DNA of 7,390 nt from Thermoplasmatota archaeon (lineage in GTDB: Archaea > Thermoplasmatota > Penumbrarchaeia > Penumbrarchaeales > Penumbrarchaeaceae). Of the stretch, positions 1-5,499 are shown in pieces (the first letter of the stretch is position 1; the number at the start of each line of letters is the position of its first letter). The notes beneath the pieces were generated by a model. It saw only the letters and a program-made list of their open reading frames with translations, ran no database searches and had not been told where the DNA came from. The position numbers and the translations under genes were made by a program. Location of the stretch: assembly GCA_030600725.1 (NCBI GenBank), contig JAUVLN010000105.1, positions 1-7,390 of the forward strand. Reading direction: 5' to 3'.

Positions 1-930
1 ATTGTGACGGGGAAAGGCCATCTCGGAGGTCATCTCCCACGTATCAGAGACGGGATCGTATATCTCACCATCCTTCCAGTCTGGCAGGTCCGGACCCGAG
101 AAACCCCCGCTCACCAGAACCCTCCCGTCGTTCAGCAGGACCGCTGAATGATATCCCCTTCCCCTGTTCATCGGCGATACGATCTCCCATCTATCCTCGT
201 CTGGATAGTACCTCTCGCACGAGTCGAATGGTATCTTGTTCCAGGCGTTGTGCCCGCCCGTGACGAGGACCGACCCGTCCTCAAGTAACGTGGCCATGCA
301 CCTGGCACTGGGGATGTTCATGGGTGCTGCCTCGCTCCAGCTGTTATCGTCGGGATCGTATATCTCGCAGGAAGCCACCGCCCCCACCTCCTCGTTTATC
401 CCCCCTATCAACAGAACCCTGCCGTCTGGCAGGACCAGGCTGGCCGGCCAGAACTTATTCTGTCCCAGCTCGGGCCCCGCCTCCCAGGTGTCGGAAAGGG
501 GATCGTAGATCTCCGTGGATGAAAGAGAGTATGCGTCGGTCCCGTTGTGATCCATGAGCAGGGATGGGTGTCCCTCATCGGTTCCCACGTATCCACCGCA
601 AACAAGAACCTTGCCGGATGGCAATCTCTCGGTGCTGTGCCTCATCCTCTTCTGTTCAAGATTCGCTGCCGCTTCCCACGAATCCTCATCGGGATCATAC
701 ACCTCACAGGTGCCTATCGACGTTCTCCCGTCGATCGTTCCACCAACAACAAGGACCCTCCCGTCATCGAGAAGTGTTGCGGTGTGGTTGTATCTGCTCT
801 TGTACATCGATCCCGCTACCACGATGGACCCGAACTCATCCAGTTCGCCTTTTACCGGGATCGTCGATATCAGCATTATGATCGATAGGGCCACCAAAAT
901 GGCCATGTTATTCACGTTTGATCGGTGCAA
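1..930 (-). CDS. Secreted Kelch-repeat beta-propeller protein, 5' part (3' end outside window)
   Basis: The reverse strand reads open from the start region to the left edge. Counting from the ATG at 906, 302 codons are visible. A hydrophobic stretch (residues 2-18) followed by Pro-Val-Lys-Gly looks like a signal peptide, so the protein is probably exported and acts outside the cell. Five Kelch repeats follow, at about residues 38-80, 89-144, 152-193, 202-243 and 251-293. Each has the pattern DGxVLVxGG, then a spacer, then ExYDPxxDxW; a sixth begins at the edge. Kelch motifs fold as blades of a six- or seven-bladed propeller, usually for binding and in some cases (galactose oxidase-like) for catalysis; no catalytic residues can be assigned here. 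Start choice is uncertain: TTG at 930 has a GGAAGG-like site 8 bases upstream and gives a signal peptide with an Arg in its n-region, while GTG at 915 and ATG at 906 are also in frame. It lies downstream of the large propeller/PKD gene on the same strand and may be cotranscribed with it. Confidence 0.88.
   Translation of the reverse strand, partial: MHRSNVNNMAILVALSIIMLISTIPVKGELDEFGSIVVAGSMYKSRYNHTATLLDDGRVLVVGGTIDGRTSIGTCEVYDPDEDSWEAAANLEQKRMRHSTERLPSGKVLVCGGYVGTDEGHPSLLMDHNGTDAYSLSSTEIYDPLSDTWEAGPELGQNKFWPASLVLPDGRVLLIGGINEEVGAVASCEIYDPDDNSWSEAAPMNIPSARCMATLLEDGSVLVTGGHNAWNKIPFDSCERYYPDEDRWEIVSPMNRGRGYHSAVLLNDGRVLVSGGFSGPDLPDWKDGEIYDPVSDTWEMTSEMAFPRHN
52..705 (-). repeat. Short DNA repeats coding the Kelch EIYDP motif
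   Basis: A near-identical 15-base string, GGGATCGTATATCTC on the plus strand, occurs at 52-66 and 352-366. It recurs with small changes at 499-513 (GGGATCGTAGATCTC) and 691-705 (GGGATCATACACCTC), with a more diverged copy near 199-213. On the coding strand it spells Glu-(Ile/Val)-Tyr-Asp-Pro of each Kelch blade. The copies are separated by multiples of three bases, so these are protein-level repeats seen in the DNA and not a separate element. Confidence 0.7.
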
Positions 931-1020
931 GGGACCTACCTTCCAATCTTTTCCTTCTACCAACGGAAAGGACGAGGATGGATATCAATATCGTCCCCGT
1001 CCAGGGCCGTGATGATGATG

Positions 1021-4000
1021 TCATTCGGTCAGGGGGTCATCGTCTTCATCTTCGGGCTCGCCCTCGTCATCGGGAAGCTCGGGAGTTTCTCCCCCGGGGA
1101 TCGGTTCCTCCTCCGGCCCCAACTCCCCTTCCAACACCTCTGCGGGCGGTTCGATCTCCCCTTCCATCATCTCCTCCTCCATCGGAGGTTCCAGAGCCTC
1201 CTCATCCAGGTATTGGTCATCCATGTCCCCGGGGAGATCGTCCTCCGTTTCCATCTCCTCATCGTCCCCCTCCATCAGGTCGGGGGGAGCGAAATCCTCG
1301 TCGTCGCCCGTCCTCATGAATATGACCAGGCCAACGATGATCGCCAGAACGACCAGCACGATGAGGACCAGTGCGATCATCATCGTCGTGTTGTCCTCAT
1401 CTTTGTCGGTTTTATTATCGGGAGGTTCATCGTCGATGGGCACATCACTCCCCTTCTCAACCTTGGGGATACCTCCATCAACGAGCACCGACCCATCGGC
1501 CTGGACGTAGAGGAGGAAGGGATCGAAGGGTTCCTCCCCATCAACCAGAACGTTACAGAAGTAGCGGGCCACATCCACCCCCTGTGGGAATTCGGCGTTC
1601 CCGTCCTCATCGGTTGTAGCCGTGTAATCCTGACCGGTTGCGTTGACCATGGAGATGACGATCTCCGCTCCAACAACGGGCGTGTCATCGTCATACAGGA
1701 ATGGACCAATGGTCGGGTACACCAGTGGATCGACGGACTCCTCCTCGACGGTGACGTACACGGTGGAGATACCGCTGAGGTCCCCGTCCTCATCCCTGAC
1801 CTGCAGGGTGAATACATATGTGCCCGGCACGGTGGGTGTGAAGGACGGCGCCTCCGTATCCTCATCGTCCAGGGCCACGGAATGGCTTGTACATTCCCAG
1901 ATGAATTCGGTGATGTTCCCGTCCTCGTCCGAGGACCCCGACCCGTCAAGGACCACGAGGTCCCCCACGATGACCGTGAGGTTCTCCCCCGCATCCGCCA
2001 CCGGAGGTATATTGGGGATATCCTCGACGAACAGCCACGTATACGCCTCATCGCTCCAGGCCCCCTCATTATCCCCCACGGTCAGGGTGAAATTGTATAC
2101 TCCCACCTCCAGCGGGGCGAACCATGGATACGCGGAGTCCGCGTCCATCAGCGAGACCGTATGGTTGGTACATGTCCAGTTGTAATGGTCGACGGCCCCG
2201 CCCGGATCGATGGAAATGCTCCCGTTCAGCATCGCCGTCTCGCCGATCGTTATCGTTATGTTCTCCCCTGCGTCGGCTATCGGAACGACGTTGTAATAGG
2301 GTTCCTCGACGGCAACCGTCATAGTATCCTCTGCCGACCAGGATCCGTTGTCGTCCCTGACCCTCAGGGTGAACTGATGATCTTCAGCTACGCCAGGTAT
2401 AAAGGACGGGGTGGAGCTGTTGCCGTCCGTTAGGATCACGGAGTGGCTCGTGCAGTTCCATTCCCAGGTCACTATGGATCCATCCTCATCCGAAGATCCG
2501 GACCCGTTCAGGTACGCAGTATCGCCCAGCGTCACGGTCTGGTCCTCTCCCGCATCCGCGGAGGGGGGCAGGTTCACACCGGGTTCCAGTACCGTGATAT
2601 CGACGCTGTCCTCGTCCCTGCTCCAGTTACCCTGGTCGTCCTGCACCTTCAGCGTGAAGGTGTACACCTCGGTGAGGTCCGGTGTGAAGGAAGGATCCAC
2701 CGAATCCTCATCGTCAAGGACCACGGTATGGCTGGTGCACGTCCAGTTGTAGTGCTCGACGGTCCCATCGGGGTCGGAGGACTTTGACCCGTTCAAAACA
2801 ACGACCGATCCCAGGGTCACGGACCTGTCCGAACCCGCATCCGCGACGGGCGGTTCATCCGGTTTGATCACGGTTATGGTGACGTTGTCCTCGTCGCTCT
2901 GGTTCGACCAGGCATTCCTGCTGTCCTTCACGGCTAGTGTAAGCACGTACGTCCCCCAGATATCCGGTGTAAAGGATGGAGTTGCAGAGAACTGATCGGG
3001 AGATAGGGAGGTGTCCCTGATCAGGGACCCGTCGGGGTATGATGAGACGTTCCAGTTGTAGGAGAGTTTATCTCCGTTGGTATCGCCGTTTGGAGCATCC
3101 TCCGGATCGGAGCTGCCGGTACCGTCCAGGGACACCACCTCCCCGAGCATCACCTCCTGATCCTCCCCCGCGTCCGGCATGGGGGGGCTGTTGTGGACCT
3201 CCCCCCATGATAGATTGGTTCTGTAAACCTTGATCCCCGACCCCCAGGTGGCGCCGGAGATGTCCAGGTCGTCGTCGTTGTCAACGTCGAGGAACTGGCA
3301 GCCGTAATAGGTCCCCGATGTGGGCAATCCTTTCCCCGTGACCTGTGTCCATGCGAACGATGTCCCGGGGTTATCAGATCCATTGCCGAGGAACAGGTAC
3401 AACCCGGAACCCGCCTTCCCCGCAAGCAGGTCAAGGTCCCCGTCGTGGTCGATGTCCTCGAGGTCCATCTGCGCGAACCTTCCTGATGAACCGAAGTTCG
3501 AAGGGAACGATCCCGCCGTCCAGCTGAAATCGGTTCCCGAGGATCCTCCACCATTCCCCAGTAGTAGCCTCATCCCGTTGTCCCTTGTACCCATGATGAT
3601 ATCAAGGTCCCCGTCGTTGTTGACGTCGCCCATCACCACACCCAGCCCCGTTGTCCCAACGGAGGATGGAAGCGAGCCGGACCTGCTGGTCCATCCGTTT
3701 CCATTAGCGTTCTGCGTATAGATCACAAGTCCCGTCCCGGAATAGGCCACCGCTGCGATGTCGGGCAAATCATCGTTGTTGAGATCTCCCACATCGATCC
3801 CGGCATACTCACCCGATGTGGGTAGACCTGCGCTGTTTCCGGTCCAGGATATCGGCGATGATCCCGAGCCGTAGTAGACCTTGATGCCTACGGTGTTTCC
3901 GCTGGAATGGGTCAGGGCGATATCCAATCCCGATCCCTTCGTGAAATTACCAAGATAAAGACCATTGGTCATCCCGGTCGTCAGTGGAGAAGATATGCCC

Positions 4001-4458
4001 GAGGTGGACCATGATCCGGAGGAGTACTCCCATGCCCCTATCCCTTTTATCGAGCCCGTATCCGTCCCCCACCCCTCGTTGCAGGCGTAGAGCTCCATTT
4101 TGCCGTCTCCGTCCGCATCGCCGAAAGCTACCCCTCCCCAGCTGTCCGCAGAGGGCAGTCCCGTCGATGTCGAGGTCCAGTTGCCCGCACCGTCGCCCTT
4201 GTAAACATACAGGCCCTGGGTGCTCGCCGACCCGTAATCCTCCCCACCGAAGGCCATGTCGTCGTTCCCGTCCCCGTCGACGTCCCCCACCGCGATCGCA
4301 TTGTAATCGCCGCTGGTTGGAAGCCCTGAGGCGTAACCTGTCTCGAGAGCATGGATGGGAACGCCATCGGCCTCCATATCGATCGATGCGGTGAATGAGA
4401 TGATCAAAAGCGACAGTGCGATCAAAGCGGTTACATATCTCAAGCAAGTCCCCCACAT
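1021..4458 (-). CDS. Membrane-anchored surface protein: seven FG-GAP/VCBS blades, five PKD domains, Ig-like domain, TM anchor, acidic tail
   Basis: This complete 1145-codon gene probably encodes a surface adhesin or ligand-binding protein; its ligand is unknown. An N-terminal hydrophobic stretch (residues 8-24) is a signal peptide. Residues 45-412 hold seven blades of about 55 residues, each with an Asp-rich calcium loop of the DxDxDGxxD type at 59, 114, 225, 278, 335 and 391, plus a degenerate one at 171. Five PKD domains follow, their DAG motifs at 429, 540, 635, 729 and 822. Residues 911-1000 resemble a carboxypeptidase-regulatory or Cna-B-like Ig domain (VxGAxV, then TDEDGxAxF). A single membrane helix spans about 1026-1048 and is followed by Arg1049 and an acidic tail (46 Asp/Glu in residues 1051-1145, no Lys/Arg). 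The topology is therefore ectodomain outside and tail in the cytoplasm. Many Asn-x-Ser/Thr sequons lie in the ectodomain. A TTG start at 4443, behind GGGGGA, is an alternative to the ATG at 4458. Confidence 0.93.
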   Translation of the reverse strand: MWGTCLRYVTALIALSLLIISFTASIDMEADGVPIHALETGYASGLPTSGDYNAIAVGDVDGDGNDDMAFGGEDYGSASTQGLYVYKGDGAGNWTSTSTGLPSADSWGGVAFGDADGDGKMELYACNEGWGTDTGSIKGIGAWEYSSGSWSTSGISSPLTTGMTNGLYLGNFTKGSGLDIALTHSSGNTVGIKVYYGSGSSPISWTGNSAGLPTSGEYAGIDVGDLNNDDLPDIAAVAYSGTGLVIYTQNANGNGWTSRSGSLPSSVGTTGLGVVMGDVNNDGDLDIIMGTRDNGMRLLLGNGGGSSGTDFSWTAGSFPSNFGSSGRFAQMDLEDIDHDGDLDLLAGKAGSGLYLFLGNGSDNPGTSFAWTQVTGKGLPTSGTYYGCQFLDVDNDDDLDISGATWGSGIKVYRTNLSWGEVHNSPPMPDAGEDQEVMLGEVVSLDGTGSSDPEDAPNGDTNGDKLSYNWNVSSYPDGSLIRDTSLSPDQFSATPSFTPDIWGTYVLTLAVKDSRNAWSNQSDEDNVTITVIKPDEPPVADAGSDRSVTLGSVVVLNGSKSSDPDGTVEHYNWTCTSHTVVLDDEDSVDPSFTPDLTEVYTFTLKVQDDQGNWSRDEDSVDITVLEPGVNLPPSADAGEDQTVTLGDTAYLNGSGSSDEDGSIVTWEWNCTSHSVILTDGNSSTPSFIPGVAEDHQFTLRVRDDNGSWSAEDTMTVAVEEPYYNVVPIADAGENITITIGETAMLNGSISIDPGGAVDHYNWTCTNHTVSLMDADSAYPWFAPLEVGVYNFTLTVGDNEGAWSDEAYTWLFVEDIPNIPPVADAGENLTVIVGDLVVLDGSGSSDEDGNITEFIWECTSHSVALDDEDTEAPSFTPTVPGTYVFTLQVRDEDGDLSGISTVYVTVEEESVDPLVYPTIGPFLYDDDTPVVGAEIVISMVNATGQDYTATTDEDGNAEFPQGVDVARYFCNVLVDGEEPFDPFLLYVQADGSVLVDGGIPKVEKGSDVPIDDEPPDNKTDKDEDNTTMMIALVLIVLVVLAIIVGLVIFMRTGDDEDFAPPDLMEGDDEEMETEDDLPGDMDDQYLDEEALEPPMEEEMMEGEIEPPAEVLEGELGPEEEPIPGGETPELPDDEGEPEDEDDDPLTE
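1315..1383 (-). other. Codes the single C-terminal transmembrane helix of the surface protein
   Basis: Residues 1026-1048 are an uninterrupted run of Ile, Leu, Val, Ala, Gly and Met, preceded by an Asp/Lys/Asn/Thr-rich linker and followed by Arg-Thr and the acidic tail. This fits a stop-transfer anchor with the C-terminus inside the cell. It is not a sortase or PGF-type processing signal, because a long tail follows and no PGF or LPxTG motif is present. Confidence 0.85.
1741..3186 (-). other. Region coding five tandem PKD domains
   Basis: Residues 425-906 of the large surface protein. Each unit begins PPxADAGxDxxVxLG or similar and ends with a (T/Y)FTLxVxDxxGxWS-like strand and a short acidic/Pro linker. 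Units 2 to 5 repeat with steps of 95, 94 and 93 residues between DAG motifs, while unit 1 is longer (111) because of an insertion around residues 453-462 (PEDAPNGDTN). PKD folds are extracellular beta-sandwiches, commonly used as stalks or for carbohydrate or protein contact; here they would hold the propeller away from the membrane. Confidence 0.85.
3223..4326 (-). other. Region coding a seven-bladed FG-GAP/VCBS (integrin-alpha-like) propeller
   Basis: Residues 45-412 of the large surface protein. Blade calcium loops start at residues 59, 114, 171, 225, 278, 335 and 391, giving steps of 55, 57, 54, 53, 57 and 56 residues. Most blades open with a Gly-Leu-Pro-(Thr/Ser)-(Ser/Ala) phrase. Seven such units are what an integrin-alpha-type propeller needs to close. 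The third unit (NFTKGSGLDIAL) lacks the Asp ladder and probably does not bind calcium. Confidence 0.82.
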
Positions 4459-4481
4459 ACGGCAATATTACCCTTTATCAA

Positions 4482-4490
4482 GGATAATAA
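4482..4490 (-). promoter_or_regulatory. TATA-like box for the large surface-protein gene
   Basis: On the minus strand this reads TTATTATCC. It is centred about 28 bases before the ATG at 4458. With the usual archaeal distance of about 25 bases from box to transcript start, transcription would begin at or just before that ATG (leaderless) or about 18 bases before the alternative TTG at 4443. The assignment rests on sequence resemblance and position only. Confidence 0.4.
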
Positions 4491-4506
4491 GACCAAATCT
4501 CCTTTC

Positions 4507-4520
4507 CGGTTATTTAACCG
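4507..4520. promoter_or_regulatory. Inverted repeat upstream of the surface-protein promoter
   Basis: CGGTTA, two bases, then TAACCG: a perfect 6-base inverted repeat with a TT spacer. It lies about 17 bases upstream of the putative minus-strand TATA box, where an activator or repressor could bind. It is short enough to arise by chance. Confidence 0.25.
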
Positions 4521-4618
4521 TTTTGAGGGGCATCCCGTAAGGGGAATGTTACGGATCTACTTGATAACAACTTGGCTATACTGTAAGATACCCATTACGA
4601 TCCTGTACTGTTTCAACA

Positions 4619-4652
4619 ATATTGAGGTAAAATACTTATAATCGTTCAATAT
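4619..4652. promoter_or_regulatory. Inverted repeat flanking the ABC operon TATA box (candidate operator)
   Basis: ATATTGA at 4619-4625 and TCAATAT at 4646-4652 are perfect reverse complements separated by 20 bases. The likely TATA box (4635-4641) lies between them. A dimeric regulator binding both arms would cover the TATA box and block TBP/TFB, so repression is the natural guess. This is inference from geometry; the region is AT-rich, which raises the chance of coincidence. Confidence 0.35.
4635..4641 (+). promoter_or_regulatory. TATA-like box for the ABC transporter operon
   Basis: CTTATAA preceded by a purine-rich stretch (GAGGTAAAA) that could serve as the TFB recognition element. A start about 25 bases further on would fall near 4662-4666, leaving a leader of about 25 bases that contains the ribosome binding site at 4676. 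The spacing is right for an archaeal promoter. Confidence 0.5.
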
Positions 4653-4675
4653 CGGCTCTCATATAGCATAGTACC

Positions 4676-4681
4676 GGAGAG
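4676..4681 (+). promoter_or_regulatory. Ribosome binding site of the ABC ATPase gene
   Basis: GGAGAG lies 7 bases before the ATG at 4689. This decides that start over the nearby ATG at 4682, which is in another frame and too close to the site. Confidence 0.6.
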
Positions 4682-4688
4682 ATGGGAT

Positions 4689-5486
4689 ATGGAAACAAGT
4701 CCGATCATCCAATCGAAGAACCTCGTAAAGAATTACGATACGGGCTCCGTGATAGTAAAGGCATTGAAGGGCGTGGACCTGAAGGTCACAAAGGGAGAGA
4801 TGGTTGCCGTGATGGGCCCCTCGGGCTGCGGAAAGACCACCCTTTTGAACTGCCTCTCGGGGCTTGATAATATCACGGCGGGTGAGGTATTCGTGGAGGG
4901 AACGGACATCTCAACGCTGAAAGACGATGTCAAGACGGAGTACCGGGCGAAGCACATGGGATTCGTTTTCCAGTTCTACAACCTGCTTCCCGTCCTCACA
5001 GCGGTGGAGAACGTGGAGATGGTCCTCCTGCTCAGCGGGGTCAAATCCAAGAAGGCCAGGGCAAAGGCCATCGAGGCCCTCGATACCGTGGCCCTCAAAG
5101 GATACGAGACCCACCGTCCCTCTCAGCTCTCGGGCGGCCAGAGGCAGAGGGTCACCCTCGCCAGGGCACTGGTCAACGATCCCAAGATAGTCTGGGCCGA
5201 TGAGCCCACGGGAGATCTCGACAAGATGAACTCCAATGATGTCATGAACCTGATGGTGGAGCTCAACGAAAGGCTCCAGATGACCATACTCCTGGTTACA
5301 CACGATCCGGATGTAGCTGCCAAATGCAAGAGGATCATCCACATGGAGGACGGCAGGATAGTCAAGGATGTCCCGATCACCGTGGAGGATGCCCTCAAGC
5401 ATCCTAGGGAAGGCGATTACGCCTGCAGGGGTGAGAGGGACACGGGAGCCGCAAGGATAAGCATGCAACAGGAATCCTCCCTGTGA
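4689..5486 (+). CDS. ABC transporter ATP-binding protein, MacB/LolD family
   Basis: A 265-residue cytoplasmic ATPase that powers the permease encoded just downstream. All motifs are intact: Walker A GPSGCGKTT (43-51), Q-loop with Gln95 in FVFQFYNLLP, signature LSGGQRQR (147-154), Walker B IVWADEP with catalytic Glu172, D-loop GDLD (175-178) and switch His205 in LLVTHDP. The Q-loop phrase FQFYNLLPxLTxxENV is typical of the MacB/LolD/FtsE-like group, which works with FtsX-type permeases on exported peptides, lipoproteins, drugs or envelope signalling and does not import. The substrate cannot be told from the sequence. The family core ends near residue 230; here about 35 more residues follow, with a Cys and several charged residues. 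Transcription probably starts from the TATA-like box at 4635-4641. The permease start lies 13 bases after the stop, so the two are one operon. Confidence 0.95.
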   Translation: METSPIIQSKNLVKNYDTGSVIVKALKGVDLKVTKGEMVAVMGPSGCGKTTLLNCLSGLDNITAGEVFVEGTDISTLKDDVKTEYRAKHMGFVFQFYNLLPVLTAVENVEMVLLLSGVKSKKARAKAIEALDTVALKGYETHRPSQLSGGQRQRVTLARALVNDPKIVWADEPTGDLDKMNSNDVMNLMVELNERLQMTILLVTHDPDVAAKCKRIIHMEDGRIVKDVPITVEDALKHPREGDYACRGERDTGAARISMQQESSL

Positions 5487-5488
5487 GG
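5485..5488 (+). promoter_or_regulatory. Possible ribosome binding site of the permease gene, overlapping the ATPase stop codon
   Basis: GAGG overlaps the TGA stop of the ATPase gene. It lies 5 bases before the GTG at 5494 and 11 before the ATG at 5500. A weaker GGTG at 5491-5494 is 5 bases before the ATG. The arrangement suggests translational coupling of the two transporter genes, but it does not settle which start is used. Confidence 0.35.
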
Positions 5489-5499
5489 ATGGTGTGAAG

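Noticed and set aside
52..705. Regularly recurring 15-base strings considered as a CRISPR or other repeat array
   Set aside because: Spacing is irregular (300, 147 and 192 bases), all within one reading frame, and each copy codes the EIYDP strand of a Kelch blade.
236..1012. Several overlapping plus-strand open frames of 65 to 152 codons
   Set aside because: All are antisense to the Kelch gene, whose reverse-strand frame is continuous and shows five regular blades. The plus-strand peptides are Ser/Pro/Arg-rich with no motif.
931..1020. A terminator or separate promoter between the two minus-strand genes
   Set aside because: No stem followed by a T-run is present on the minus strand. A short inverted repeat GATAT-CA-ATATC at 981-992 is AT-rich and could be a weak TATA-like element, but neither the sequence nor the spacing is strong enough to call.
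925..2433. A 502-codon open frame on the plus strand
   Set aside because: It lies fully antisense to the large PKD-protein gene. Its translation is low in recognisable motifs, rich in Arg/His/Pro/Ile/Val and echoes the period of the PKD repeats. The minus-strand frame has clear domains, a signal peptide and a membrane anchor, so this frame is a shadow of biased codon use in repeated domains.
1021..4458. Possible frameshift or gene fusion in the large surface-protein gene
   Set aside because: The frame is open throughout, with blades, PKD units, anchor and tail in a natural order and regular spacing. It reads as one intact modular gene.
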